Shown here: in pieces, positions 24,035-33,839 of the stretch
Position numbering within the stretch: position 1 is the stretch's first letter
Layout of the letters: each line of letters opens with the position of its first letter
Assembly (NCBI GenBank): GCA_025353165.1
Contig: JANXRE010000028.1
Span: forward strand, 1-64,000
Direction of reading: 5' to 3'
Source: Acidobacteriota bacterium
Lineage (GTDB): Bacteria; Acidobacteriota; Terriglobia; Bryobacterales; Bryobacteraceae
DNA length: 64,000 bases
The notes under the pieces: generated by a model
The model's input: only the letters and a program-made list of their open reading frames with translations
Told to the model about the DNA's origin: nothing
The model's database searches: none
Position numbers and translations under genes: made by a program

Positions 24035-26029
24035 CTAATGCGCCGCGGCCCGCTCCACCAGCGACTCTATCCCCGGCACGATCATCAGCACCAAGTCGCC
24101 CTTCCGCTTCTTCGCTTCGGCGAGCGATGCCTTGCTCCGCGCGATCCAGCTCGCATCCGGCTTCGGCGAAGCGCCCTCGATGGAATCGAGCGCCGCCAAC
24201 CCGATCGTCGCCGCCTCGGTCAGCGCGGCCGAAAGAGGCTGCACCTCGGACAGGATCTCCCGCTGGCGAATCATCGGATCGAGAGCGATGTGGTTATCGC
24301 GCCACGCGACCAGCGTCTGCCGCAGCCTCGCGTGATCCATCGTCCCGTTCCCCACCGCGAGGTTGAACTCCCGCGCCGGGATGCTTTCCGGCCGCGCGGT
24401 GTCCACCAGCCGGTTCAATGGCGACTGCTGCGTGTAGTTGACGGTCTGCTCGCGCGTGTACCCCTTGATCGGCTCGACCAGATCGGCCACCGTTCGCACC
24501 GCCTCCACCGGCCCGTCGCCCGCGAGCCGCTGCAGCATCACCCGGTAGTTCGACAGGTGCGTCAGGCCCAGCGTATCCAGCCACCGGCTGGTCGTTTCCA
24601 TGCGCCGGTACATCGACTCGACATCCCGCACATTTTGAGGCGACCAGAACCGCTCCGCGATCGCCGCCAGTCGCGGCCAGTCCCGCGAATCGACATTCTC
24701 CGGCGAAGCGTACTCCGACCACATCGCCGCCTCGCCGCCCAGTATCCGCGCCCGCTGCTCGGGTGTGAGCGACTTCGTATCTTCATTCAGCGGATCCGCC
24801 AGGTAGTGCTCCGCCGCGGGGTGCATCAGGTCCAGATAATACGGGGCCGACAGAATCCCCGAGTAGCCCAGCCGCGCGGCCTCCGCAAGCGACTTCTGCC
24901 CACGCCACGACTGGATCACGATGTCTTTCGGCAGGCCCGGCGCGAGAATCTCGTCCCAGCCCATCATTCGCTTCGCGTACTTGGCGACAATCGGCTGCAC
25001 GCGGCTGTTGAAGTAGCGGTGAAACTCGCCCTGGTCCTTCAACCCGTGCGCTTTCATAAAGGACTGCACGTGCTCCGTCTTCCACTGTTCCCCGTTCACT
25101 TCGTCGCCGCCAACGTGGAAGAACTGGTCTGGAAACAACTCCGCCATCTCGTGGATGAAGCCATCCAGAAACGTGTAGACCTCTTCCTTCGTCGGGTCGA
25201 GGGTCGGATCGAAAACGCCCCACTTCCGTTCAATCCGATACGGCCCGGGGAGCGTGCCCAGCTCGGGGTAGGCCGTCAGCAGCGCCGTCGAATGCCCGGG
25301 AATATCGAACTCCGGAACTACGCGAATACCGCGATCGCGGGCGTACCAGATCACGTCCCGGATCTCGTCCTTCGTGTAATACAGGCCGTCGGACGCGAGT
25401 TCCTGAATCTTCGGATACTTCTCGCACTCCACCCGGAATCCCTGGTCGTCGGAAAGGTGCCAGTGAAGAACGTTCAGCTTCACGGCGGCCATTCCGTCGA
25501 GGGTGCGCTTCACCACCTCCACCGGCATGAAATGGCGCGAGACATCGAAGCTGAAGCCGCGCCACGGGAACCGCGGCGAGTCGCGAATCGTGGCGGCGGC
25601 GACTCCCCAGCCCTTGGGATCCTGATCCACCAGTTGGAGAAATGTCTCCATCCCGCGCAGGATTCCCAGCGGATTCACGGCGGTGATCCGGGCTTGCCGC
25701 GTCGTGATGGTGAGATCGTACGATTCGTCCTCGCCCAGCCGCTGGACAATTGCGGACCCTTCCCGGGTCTCCATGACCAGCGTGGCTGTCGTGGCGTCCT
25801 TTGATAGCGACCCCGGCAGCGGCATGCCGGTCTGTCGCGCGAGTCTGTCGATCACGCGGGCCGCGGCCTTCTCCAGCCTCGGCTCGCGGTAACCTCCGAG
25901 CGCGACGCGGAAACCCTGATCGATGGCCAGCCGTCCGCCCGACGGAGTATACGACGCCGGCAGCGGCATGAGGTGAGGATCGGCCGCGAACGCAGCGGTA
26001 CCACAAAGCATGAGTGCGATGGTCTTCAT
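24035..26029 (-). CDS. secreted GH20 beta-N-acetylhexosaminidase
   Basis: A 664-aa exported enzyme (signal peptide MKTIALMLCGTAAFA). GH20b-like N-terminal domain (about 20-150), then the catalytic barrel: WRGFSFDVSRHF, LHWHLSDDQGFR, and the acid/base pair D309-E310 in FFHVGGDEVNGEQW. Substrate-assisted cleavage of terminal GlcNAc/GalNAc from chitin fragments, peptidoglycan or glycans is expected. The C-terminal ~150 residues are helical. It precedes guaD by 3 bp with no functional link. Confidence 0.92.
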   Translation of the reverse strand: MKTIALMLCGTAAFAADPHLMPLPASYTPSGGRLAIDQGFRVALGGYREPRLEKAAARVIDRLARQTGMPLPGSLSKDATTATLVMETREGSAIVQRLGEDESYDLTITTRQARITAVNPLGILRGMETFLQLVDQDPKGWGVAAATIRDSPRFPWRGFSFDVSRHFMPVEVVKRTLDGMAAVKLNVLHWHLSDDQGFRVECEKYPKIQELASDGLYYTKDEIRDVIWYARDRGIRVVPEFDIPGHSTALLTAYPELGTLPGPYRIERKWGVFDPTLDPTKEEVYTFLDGFIHEMAELFPDQFFHVGGDEVNGEQWKTEHVQSFMKAHGLKDQGEFHRYFNSRVQPIVAKYAKRMMGWDEILAPGLPKDIVIQSWRGQKSLAEAARLGYSGILSAPYYLDLMHPAAEHYLADPLNEDTKSLTPEQRARILGGEAAMWSEYASPENVDSRDWPRLAAIAERFWSPQNVRDVESMYRRMETTSRWLDTLGLTHLSNYRVMLQRLAGDGPVEAVRTVADLVEPIKGYTREQTVNYTQQSPLNRLVDTARPESIPAREFNLAVGNGTMDHARLRQTLVAWRDNHIALDPMIRQREILSEVQPLSAALTEAATIGLAALDSIEGASPKPDASWIARSKASLAEAKKRKGDLVLMIVPGIESLVERAAAH

Positions 26030-26054
26030 TGAATACCAGCCTAACAGTCGTGAG

Positions 26055-26089
26055 GCGGACGTCCCCGTCCGCGCGGGTCCTCCGCCCGC
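26055..26089. repeat. tandem hairpins downstream of the VWFA gene
   Basis: GCGGACG (26055-26061) pairs with CGTCCGC (26066-26072), and GCGGG (26073-26077) with CCCGC (26085-26089), immediately after the stop codon of the minus-strand VWFA gene. This may be a REP-like unit or a terminator without a U-tract. Confidence 0.5.
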
Positions 26090-26090
26090 C

Positions 26091-28187
26091 CTACTCCACC
26101 ACCTCGAAATCCGTCCACTGCCCCGCCGCGCTCTTCTTCGGCTCCACCCGGTCCCCGGCGATCACCTGCATATAGTAATCCCCCGGCTTCATGAGATCTC
26201 CCAGCCGCAGCGTTCCCGCGATGGCCCGCGCGCCTCCTTCCACCTGCACCACTTTCGCCGGGCCGGAGTAAACCTCGCGCCCCTCCCGGTAAACCCGAAT
26301 CCTCGATATCAGCTCGCCCGGCCGACCCGCCTTGCCCTGCTCGACCACACACGCGTAGGACACTTGCCCGCCGCGCCGGAATTGCCGCATCGCCGCCGTG
26401 ATTCCGGCCAGACCCGGCGTGACACCCACGCGCTCCGGGTCCTCCAGCACGACGCTGGTCAGCGCCATCGGGACTTTCTTCAAATCCGGAACCTCGAGGA
26501 ACTGGCTGGCCGACCCCACCTTCGCCGTTGCCTCGTCCCGCACCGCCACGCGAATCTGATACGCGCCGCGCTTCTTCACATTCACATCCAGGGTATACAG
26601 CGCCCCATCCTTCATCGCCTGCTCGACATTCTCCGCGGGGATCTTGAGCTGATACTCGCGGGCGATTTTGGCCAGCGCAACGTCGCCCGTGCCCGTCGCC
26701 ACCACCACTACGCCGATGTTCGCCGTCGCGGACCTGTCCGCCGCCCAACTGAACTCGAGATCGTGCGTATTGATGTGCAGCAGATTTCGCACCACCGCGC
26801 CCTGCTTCGGAACCTCCGCATACAACGCGGTAAGCCGCAGCCGTACCCCCGACGACCGGAACGGCGACAGCATGGCCGCGCGCAATTGCTCGATGGGAGT
26901 ATCGTATCTCGGACGGCTCTCCTCGTCCGTCTCCCCGAAGAACCCCATCCTCGATCGCACGTGCAAACCCGCGCGCTTCACCTTCACTTGGATCTTGTGA
27001 TAACTACGCACACCGTGCTTATCTTCGAAAGTGCTCACCGACGGCTTGTATCCCAGTAGATAATAGCCCTGCTGGTCTTCCAGCACGCGATCCAGGCCCC
27101 AGTTCAGATCGTTGCCGTTCTCGTAGGCCAGTCCCCCGGTCTCCAGCGCCATGTGCGCGAGTCCCTGCTGTGCCATTTGGAACGCGACGTCTCTTCCGCC
27201 AGGCATTCCCACGTCGGTCAGGGCCCTCAAAGCGGTTTGCCTCTGCTCGCCGCTCATCCCGATGAACCCGCCGATCTCCACCCGGTCCGCCGCGCCCGGG
27301 ACCAGAGGCTGCAGACCCATCGTGTGCATGGTATAGATCACCGTCCCGGCTCGGTTGGCGAGATCGATCAGCTTGCGCAGCGCCTCCACGACGTCCCGGT
27401 TGGTCTGCATTCCGCCAAAATCCTCCTCTCCTCCGCGATGGACAACCGGACCCTGCCCCCCGGTGAACAGTTGGATCCCATCCGAGAAAAGCACGATCGA
27501 CTTACGACCCGGCATCTCGCGAAGCGCCCCGACAATATAGCTCACCGCCCCCAGCGTTCCAACCGTGAAAAGAGTATTCCTCTGGGCGTTATACGCGGCC
27601 TCCTGCGACCGCATGTCGCCGCTGTTCCGCGTCACGGCCTGCGCCTTTCCGTACATCCCAAGGGGCTCGAACAGGCTCACGCCGTAACGGCCGTTCGGGC
27701 GCCACCGCAGGCCATCGATAATAGACAGCAACAAGCGCTTGTCGGCCGTGAACTGTTGCAGCGCTCCGGAGCCGGCCGCGGTGCGGCACACCGCCACCAG
27801 ATCGCCGGGCTGCATCTGTTTCTCGATAAACTTGCGCAGCGACGATCGCACGAACGCCATGCTTTCGAACGACAACCCGAGATCGTCCACCATCAGCACG
27901 ATGGTGCGCCGCACATCTTCCACGCGCATCGGAACCGCCGGCAGAACAGGCGACACCACCGCGGCCCCCTGCGAGATTCGCACATAGGAAAAATACGTTA
28001 TAGCCTGCGGCTTGCCGTCCTCCAGAACTTCGAAGTCGTTGGCCGTGAGATCGGCGACGTGGCGCCCCTTTCCGTCGGTCACCACGGCATCCACCTGCAC
28101 CAGCGTGGACGTCACGCTGAACACTGGGCCCGGCTGCTGCCCGAATCCGAGGACCGCCGCCAGCACAACCGCTGAGAGTCGTTGCAC
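26091..28187 (-). CDS. VWFA-related Acidobacterial-domain protein
   Basis: A 698-aa exported protein with a GTG start and signal peptide (LSAVVLAAVLGFGQQ). The N-terminal strand-rich part FSVTSTLVQVDAVVTDGKGRHVADLTANDFEVLEDGKPQ and the VWFA region (about 95-330) with VLMVDDLGLSFE as MIDAS-like start define the Acidobacterial VWFA-related family. The C-terminal 300 residues form beta-sandwich-like segments. Function is unknown; such proteins are probably adhesion or matrix proteins of the cell surface. AATAAT lies 7 nt before the start codon. Confidence 0.88.
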   Translation of the reverse strand: MQRLSAVVLAAVLGFGQQPGPVFSVTSTLVQVDAVVTDGKGRHVADLTANDFEVLEDGKPQAITYFSYVRISQGAAVVSPVLPAVPMRVEDVRRTIVLMVDDLGLSFESMAFVRSSLRKFIEKQMQPGDLVAVCRTAAGSGALQQFTADKRLLLSIIDGLRWRPNGRYGVSLFEPLGMYGKAQAVTRNSGDMRSQEAAYNAQRNTLFTVGTLGAVSYIVGALREMPGRKSIVLFSDGIQLFTGGQGPVVHRGGEEDFGGMQTNRDVVEALRKLIDLANRAGTVIYTMHTMGLQPLVPGAADRVEIGGFIGMSGEQRQTALRALTDVGMPGGRDVAFQMAQQGLAHMALETGGLAYENGNDLNWGLDRVLEDQQGYYLLGYKPSVSTFEDKHGVRSYHKIQVKVKRAGLHVRSRMGFFGETDEESRPRYDTPIEQLRAAMLSPFRSSGVRLRLTALYAEVPKQGAVVRNLLHINTHDLEFSWAADRSATANIGVVVVATGTGDVALAKIAREYQLKIPAENVEQAMKDGALYTLDVNVKKRGAYQIRVAVRDEATAKVGSASQFLEVPDLKKVPMALTSVVLEDPERVGVTPGLAGITAAMRQFRRGGQVSYACVVEQGKAGRPGELISRIRVYREGREVYSGPAKVVQVEGGARAIAGTLRLGDLMKPGDYYMQVIAGDRVEPKKSAAGQWTDFEVVE

Positions 28188-28213
28188 TGCCTGGATTATT
28201 TCACATGCGGATT

Positions 28214-28391
28214 GCTAGCCTGACTTTCGCAGTTGGGGGCGAATCGACGAGCTAAGTGGGATGGAATGAATAGAGGGTAGGTCTTCCCCGCAGCGATTTT
28301 TAGATTGCCCGCCTTGCACGCAAAGGACTTGCCTTCAGCCCGGTGCCGAACATCGATCAAAATCGTGCTGAACTGCGACAGTCAGGCTAGC
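28214..28391. mobile_element. 178-bp element with 21-bp terminal inverted repeats (MITE-like)
   Basis: 28214-28234 (GCTAGCCTGACTTTCGCAGTT) and the reverse complement of 28371-28391 differ at one position in 21. The interior has no transposase gene; a minus-strand frame crosses it without recognisable domains. It lies in the 240-bp gap between the VWFA and priA genes. No clear target-site duplication is visible in the flanks, so it may be an old MITE or the ends of a decayed insertion sequence. Confidence 0.6.
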
Positions 28392-28424
28392 GGCAAGACC
28401 AATACGGCTGTTGGCATAAGAACA

Positions 28425-30836
28425 TTACATGAGACTGATCGGATCGACATCAATCACCAACGATGTCGGGCTCCATTTCTGCGCCGCCGCGTACTGTCGC
28501 AGCTCTTTCAAGGTCTCGTTCAGGCGCTTCCGGCTGGCCGCCTTGATCAGTAACTGATATCGGAATTCCTTCTTCAGCCGAGGCACCGGAGCCTCCGCCG
28601 GCCCAAGCACGCGCAAATCCTCGGGCGGCGGCGTCAGCCTGTGCCCGATCTCCGTGCTCATCCGCAAAGCGTGCTCCTGGCTTTCGCTCCTCACCAGCAC
28701 ATTCGCCAGAGCTACGAAGGGCGGATATCGCATCGCGCGGCGATACTCGATTTCCCTCTCGTAAAAACCTGCGTAATTCTGCGCCGCCGCGAAGCGAACG
28801 GCGTAGTGGTCCGGGTTGATGGTCTGGATGAACACAATCCCGGGAATGTCGCCGCGACCGGCGCGACCGGCAGCCTGGGTCAGCAACTGAAACGTGCGCT
28901 CGGCCGAACGGAAGTCCGGCAGGCCGAGACCGGAGTCGGCGGAGATGATTCCGACCAGCGTCACGTTCGGAATATCGTGACCCTTGGCAATCATTTGCGT
29001 TCCGACGAGAATGTCGTAGCTGCCTTCGCGGAACTCGTGGATGATGGATTCGAAGTGGCGCTTGCCGGTCACCGTATCGCGATCCATGCGGGCGATGCGC
29101 GCCGTCGGGAAATGCTGGTGCAACTCGTCCTCGGCCCGCTCGCTGCCCGCGCCAACGAAATGCAAATACTCGCTGCCGCATTTGGGGCACACCGAAGGAG
29201 GGCGTTCGGCGTAGCTGCAGTAGTGGCACAGCATGCGGCGGTCGCGCCGGTGATACGTAAGGGTGACGGAGCAGTTTACGCACTGCACGCGCTCGCCGCA
29301 AGTGCGGCACGCGACGAACGTCGAGAAGCCCCGGCGATTCAGCAGCAGCATGGTCTGCTCGCCGCTGTCCAGGCGACTCTGGATGGCCTCCAGGAGTTTT
29401 CGTGAAAACGTCGCGTGCTTGCGCGTATCTAAAAACTCCTGGCGCATGTCGATCAGTTCCACCATCGGCATCGGCCGCTTCTCGATGCGCTCCGGCAAAT
29501 CGAGGTACTTGTACTTGCCCTTATCGGCGTTGTAGCGAGTCTCCAGGCTGGGCGTCGCGGAGCCGAGAACGATCGCCGCGCCGGCGTGCTGCGCCCGCAC
29601 AATCGCGACATCGCGTCCGTGGTATCGCGGAGTCTCCTGCTGCTTGTAACTCCCGTCGTGCTCCTCATCCACGACGATGAGCCCGAGATTCTGAACCGGA
29701 GCGAAGACACCGCTGCGCGTGCCCACGACAACCCCCGCTTCGCCGGAGCGAATGCGCCGCCACTGCTCGGCACGCTCCGAGTCTTGAAATGCGGAGTGGA
29801 GAATCGCGACTTTGTCTCCGAACCGGTCGAAAAACTGGCCCGCCATGGCGGGCGTCAACGCGATCTCGGGGACCAGCATCAGCGCGCCGCGCCCAAGCGC
29901 CAGCGTATCCTCGATGGCCTTCAGGTACACCTCAGTCTTGCCGGAACCCGTAACGCCTTCCAGCAGAAACGTCCGAAATTCGCCGGATTCAACCGCTGCG
30001 CGGATCTCCTGATAGGCCGTGAGCTGCGTCGCGTTCAGTGTGTGGGGCACACGAATGCGCCCCGCCGAGTGTACAACCGGCTCCGGCCGCAACATCACCG
30101 CCGCTTTGCGCGCCAGCGACCGCGCCGCCTCGCTCGCGTTCTTGACGGCCAGCTCGAGTTCTGCCACGTTATGCGAACCGGGGTGCAACTCGAGGTACGC
30201 CAGCAGCTCACGCTCTACTTTCGGGTACTTGGCGTCGGGGCGCGGAAGAAGCAGCGTGATCCGCAGGCGCTCGGCCGAGGCGCGCAGCGGGTCGCGCTCG
30301 CTTTCCGTGTCCTCCACTCGAACAAGGCCCTTCTTCTCGAGCGACTTCAGCACGCGCCCGGCTTCCGGAAACTTTGACTTCACGTAAGCCGCCGACAGGG
30401 GCCGCCTCTCGAGCATCCCCAGCACCTTCGCCAGCGGATCGCTTTCCCCGGCGCCCAACAATAGCTGCCGCGTCGCGTCGATGCCCAGCGAGGTCAGCGA
30501 ATAGACCTTGCCGCGCCGGATTTCTCCCGAGAGCGGCACCATCGTGCGCAGCACCTCGCCGATCGGCGCGCAGTAATACGCCGCGATCCACTTCCCCAGC
30601 GCGATCAACCCGCTATCCAGCACCGGCTCTTCATCCAGCAGCGTGAACGCGTCCCGCGCCACCACGCCGGGCGGATCGTCATACGTGTGCAAAACAACGC
30701 CGACGAGCTTCCTCGATCCGAACGGCACCGACAGCCGGCATCCGGGTTTCACGCGGTGCTGGAGCGTTTCGGGAAGGTGGTAGGTAAAAGCCTGGTCCAC
30801 CGGAACCGGAAGTGCGACGTCGGCGAAGGCTGGCAT
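28425..30836 (-). CDS. priA: primosomal replication-restart helicase PriA
   Basis: An 803-aa SF2 helicase. The N-terminal DNA-binding domain (FADVALPVPVDQAFTYHLPE...GCRLSVPFGSRKLVGVV) is followed by Walker A GVTGSGKTE, the DEEH box (VVDEEHDGSYKQQ), a cysteine-rich zinc cluster (VACRTCGERVQCVNCSVTL...CHYCSYAE...CPKCGS) and motifs GTQMIAKGHDIPNVTLVGI and QAAGRAGRG. It reloads the replisome at stalled forks. It starts 8 bp after accC ends and is the last gene of the minus-strand run that begins at cdaA. Confidence 0.95.
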   Translation of the reverse strand: MPAFADVALPVPVDQAFTYHLPETLQHRVKPGCRLSVPFGSRKLVGVVLHTYDDPPGVVARDAFTLLDEEPVLDSGLIALGKWIAAYYCAPIGEVLRTMVPLSGEIRRGKVYSLTSLGIDATRQLLLGAGESDPLAKVLGMLERRPLSAAYVKSKFPEAGRVLKSLEKKGLVRVEDTESERDPLRASAERLRITLLLPRPDAKYPKVERELLAYLELHPGSHNVAELELAVKNASEAARSLARKAAVMLRPEPVVHSAGRIRVPHTLNATQLTAYQEIRAAVESGEFRTFLLEGVTGSGKTEVYLKAIEDTLALGRGALMLVPEIALTPAMAGQFFDRFGDKVAILHSAFQDSERAEQWRRIRSGEAGVVVGTRSGVFAPVQNLGLIVVDEEHDGSYKQQETPRYHGRDVAIVRAQHAGAAIVLGSATPSLETRYNADKGKYKYLDLPERIEKRPMPMVELIDMRQEFLDTRKHATFSRKLLEAIQSRLDSGEQTMLLLNRRGFSTFVACRTCGERVQCVNCSVTLTYHRRDRRMLCHYCSYAERPPSVCPKCGSEYLHFVGAGSERAEDELHQHFPTARIARMDRDTVTGKRHFESIIHEFREGSYDILVGTQMIAKGHDIPNVTLVGIISADSGLGLPDFRSAERTFQLLTQAAGRAGRGDIPGIVFIQTINPDHYAVRFAAAQNYAGFYEREIEYRRAMRYPPFVALANVLVRSESQEHALRMSTEIGHRLTPPPEDLRVLGPAEAPVPRLKKEFRYQLLIKAASRKRLNETLKELRQYAAAQKWSPTSLVIDVDPISLM

Positions 30837-30844
30837 TCAGGCCG

Positions 30845-32197
30845 CTATTTGGAGCAGGCTAATTTTGTGCGGGCCAGGAAACTGGTGTCCAGGTTGCCTG
30901 CCACGAATTCGGGATGCGCCAGGATCCGCTGGTGCAGCGGGATGGAGCTGTGAATGCCCTCGATGATGAACAGATCCAGCGCGCGGCGCATCCGGGCGAT
31001 CGCTTCCGTGCGGTCGCCGCCATACGTGATCAACTTCGCGATCAGTGAATCGTAGTACGGCGGGACGATGCAATCGGCGTGCGCCGCGGTATCCACGCGC
31101 ACGCCGATCCCGCCCGGCAGGTTCCACCCGGTGATGCGGCCCGGCGAAGGCGCAAACGTCTCCGGATGCTCGGCGTTGATGCGGCACTCGATGGCATGGC
31201 CGCGCATCTCGATGTTGGCGGGCAGCACCTCGCTGAGAGGCTGGCCCGCGGCGATGCGGATCTGGCTCTTCACCAGGTCGACGCCGGTCACGAATTCCGT
31301 CACCGGGTGCTCCACCTGGACGCGGGCATTCACTTCCATGAAGGACAGGCTGCCGTCCTCATCCATCAGAAACTCGACCGTGCCCGCGTTGGTGTATCCG
31401 ATGGCCTTCATCGCCACCTTCAGCCCGTCCCCGATGCGGCGGCGCAACTCCGGCGAGACGGCCGGCGACGGAGATTCCTCGATCAGCTTCTGGTGGCGCC
31501 GCTGGATGGAGCACTCGCGCTCGCCGAGAATCTCGACGTTGCCGTGCTCGTCGGCGAGCACCTGAAACTCGATGTGCCTTGGCCGCTCCACCAGCTTCTC
31601 AATGTACATGTCCCCGCAGCCGAACGCCGCGGCGGCTTCGTTCTGCGCTTGCGCGAGCATCGGCCCGAATTCGGACGCGTCCCGGACCACGCGCATCCCC
31701 CGTCCGCCCCCGCCGGCGGTCGCCTTGATCATGATCGGGAAGCCGATCGAGTGCGCGATCTCCAGCCCTTCTTCGGTGGATTTGAGCGTGCCCTCGCTCC
31801 CTGGCAGTATGGGAATGCCGGCTTCTTGCATCGCCCGGCGCGCTTCGTGTTTCATTCCCATACGCCGGATGACGGCGGCCGTGGGGCCGATGAACTTTAC
31901 GTTGCAAGCGTCGCAAACTTCGGCAAACTCGGAGTTCTCGCTGAGGAATCCGTACCCCGGGTGAATCGCTTCGGAGTCGGTGATTTCGGCGGCGGAGATT
32001 ACCGAGGGGATATCGAGATAGGAGCGCGTGCTCTTGGCCGGGCCGATGCAAATGGCCTCGTCGGCAAAGCGCGCATGGAGGCTGTGGCGGTCGGCCTCGG
32101 AGTACACCGCGACCGTTTGGATGCCGAGATCCTTGCACGCGCAGATGACGCGCAACGCGATCTCGCCGCGGTTGGCGATCAAGACTTTACGGAACAT
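30845..32197 (-). CDS. accC: acetyl-CoA carboxylase, biotin carboxylase subunit
   Basis: A 450-aa ATP-grasp enzyme that carboxylates biotin on AccB, the first step of fatty-acid synthesis. [21 protein letters not shown] start, glycine-rich ATP loop [13 protein letters not shown], the catalytic [21 protein letters not shown] block and [14 protein letters not shown] are all present. Normal length. It follows accB by 6 bp. Confidence 0.96.
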   Translation of the reverse strand: MFRKVLIANRGEIALRVICACKDLGIQTVAVYSEADRHSLHARFADEAICIGPAKSTRSYLDIPSVISAAEITDSEAIHPGYGFLSENSEFAEVCDACNVKFIGPTAAVIRRMGMKHEARRAMQEAGIPILPGSEGTLKSTEEGLEIAHSIGFPIMIKATAGGGGRGMRVVRDASEFGPMLAQAQNEAAAAFGCGDMYIEKLVERPRHIEFQVLADEHGNVEILGERECSIQRRHQKLIEESPSPAVSPELRRRIGDGLKVAMKAIGYTNAGTVEFLMDEDGSLSFMEVNARVQVEHPVTEFVTGVDLVKSQIRIAAGQPLSEVLPANIEMRGHAIECRINAEHPETFAPSPGRITGWNLPGGIGVRVDTAAHADCIVPPYYDSLIAKLITYGGDRTEAIARMRRALDLFIIEGIHSSIPLHQRILAHPEFVAGNLDTSFLARTKLACSK

Positions 32198-32203
32198 TCG
32201 GTT

Positions 32204-32767
32204 TCAACGCGGGCGGACGGCGAACAGGGCCTCGCCGTACTCCACCGGCCTGCCGTTCTCGACCAGCCTTGCCACGATCGTGCCCGCGACCTCCGATTCA
32301 ATCTCGTTCATCAGCTTCATCGACTCGATGATGCAGAGCACGGCGCCAACGTCGACGCGATCCCCGATCTTTACGAACGGCGGAGATCCGGGAGACGCGG
32401 AGTCATAAAACGTTCCGACGATGGGACTCCTCACCATCTCGGAATTCTCGTCCACCAGCGGGCGCGCCGACGCCATCGGCTCCTCGGCGCCCGAGCTCGG
32501 CGGCGCAATCTGGTACGAGCCCCCATGCATTGCGGCGTTGGATGCGTTGTGCGTCGCAACCGGCGCGGGAGCCGGCGCGATCACTTCGTGGGTCACTCCG
32601 GACGAACGCTTGATCCGCACGCGGTTATCGCCGCGCTGGACGTCCAGTTCGGCCACTCCGCTTTCGTTGAAGACGGCGAGCAGTTCTTTGATCTCTTCGA
32701 TAGTCATGTCGGGATTTGCGGGGGCCCGCTTGCGGGCCTTGGGACGGGCTGTGGTTGCTGCGGACAT
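32204..32767 (-). CDS. accB: acetyl-CoA carboxylase biotin carboxyl carrier protein
   Basis: A 187-aa carrier. The N-terminal helix region (MTIEEIKELLAVFNESGVAELDVQRG) and an Ala/Pro linker (about 60-100) lead to the biotinyl domain with the target Lys K151 in CIIESMKLMNEIESE. ATG 32767 (MSAATTARPK) is chosen; a start at 32779 would overlap pepP. The gene lies 1 bp after the pepP stop and 6 bp before accC, so pepP-accB-accC is one unit. Confidence 0.94.
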   Translation of the reverse strand: MSAATTARPKARKRAPANPDMTIEEIKELLAVFNESGVAELDVQRGDNRVRIKRSSGVTHEVIAPAPAPVATHNASNAAMHGGSYQIAPPSSGAEEPMASARPLVDENSEMVRSPIVGTFYDSASPGSPPFVKIGDRVDVGAVLCIIESMKLMNEIESEVAGTIVARLVENGRPVEYGEALFAVRPR

Positions 32768-32768
32768 G

Positions 32769-33839
32769 TCAGATTGCAATCAGTTCCTTGGTGGTGGGCG
32801 TGAGGACTTCGCAGCCGGATTGCGTGACCACGACGGTGTCCTCGATTCGAATGCCGCCGGCGCCTTCGATGTACACGCCCGGCTCTATCGTAACCGCCAT
32901 GCCGGCTTCGAGCACCGTCCGGTCGCCCTTTCCGAGCCGCGGAGATTCGTGGATCTCCAGGCCGAGTCCGTGACCGGTGGAGTGCATGAAGTACCGGTCG
33001 AGACCGTGCTTCTTCAGCACGCCCCGCACCACGCGGTCCACCTTACCAGCCGTGACGCCGGGTCGAACCGCATCAATGCCGGCCAACTGGGATTCCAGAA
33101 CAGCCTGGTACATCCGCCGGATCTTCGCCGGCGGCGCGCCGAGATGGAGCGTGCGCGTCATGTCGCTCGCATAGCCGTCCCGAAACGTTCCCATATCTAT
33201 CAATATTAATTGATTCGCGGTCAATTTTTGTCTGGTCGGGCGCGCATGAGGCAAGGCCGTCCGGGCGCCGCAGGCGACGATGGTTTCAAACGCGGGCTTC
33301 TCGGCGCCCAGCCTGCGCATCTGATATTCGATCTCTCCCGCCAGTTCCGATTCGCTGATTCCCGGGCGTATCTTCTTCAGCCCGCGTTCGAACGCCTGCG
33401 AGTTGATCAGCACGGATTCGCGGATGGCGGCCAACTCCCGTTCATCCTTGATCATGCGCTGCCGGGCAACCAGGTCAGGGAGAGGCGTCAGTTCGCATCG
33501 AGTATCAAGCAACTGTTTTAGTTGTCCGTATAAATCGAAGCTAATATGAGACTTCTCAAATCCGATCCGCCGTGCCCGAGACCGCTTGATCTCGCTGGCG
33601 ACGCCGGTGATTAAGGCGCCTCGCGGGATCACCCTGGTGCGGGGTAACACCTCCTGCGCCGCCTGGATCGTGTACCGCGGATCCGTGAAGAAAATCGGGT
33701 TCCCTTCCCGCCGCAACAGCAGCATTCCATTCGATCCGGTGAAGCCGCTGAGATAGCGGACGTTCTCAACCCCGGCGATCAGAACGGCGTCGAGTTCGAG
33801 CGCGGCGAGGTCGATCCCCGATTCGTGCCGCAAGCTCAT
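32769..33839 (-). CDS. M24 Xaa-Pro aminopeptidase
   Basis: A 356-aa pita-bread metallopeptidase. Creatinase-like N-terminal domain (1-125) and the dinuclear metal site: LILIDMGTFRDGYASDMTRTL (two Asp), HSTGHGLGLEIHE (His), ITIEPGVYI (Glu) and GGIRIEDTVVV (Glu). It cuts the bond before Pro in short peptides. ATG 33839 (MSLRHESGIDLAAL) overlaps the stop of the quinone-reductase gene (ATGA). The usual efp gene found between pepP and accB in many genomes is absent here. Confidence 0.9.
   Translation of the reverse strand: MSLRHESGIDLAALELDAVLIAGVENVRYLSGFTGSNGMLLLRREGNPIFFTDPRYTIQAAQEVLPRTRVIPRGALITGVASEIKRSRARRIGFEKSHISFDLYGQLKQLLDTRCELTPLPDLVARQRMIKDERELAAIRESVLINSQAFERGLKKIRPGISESELAGEIEYQMRRLGAEKPAFETIVACGARTALPHARPTRQKLTANQLILIDMGTFRDGYASDMTRTLHLGAPPAKIRRMYQAVLESQLAGIDAVRPGVTAGKVDRVVRGVLKKHGLDRYFMHSTGHGLGLEIHESPRLGKGDRTVLEAGMAVTIEPGVYIEGAGGIRIEDTVVVTQSGCEVLTPTTKELIAI

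Noticed and set aside
24038-25804. 588-residue plus-strand frame
   Set aside because: Antisense shadow of the GH20 gene; His/Arg-rich without domains.
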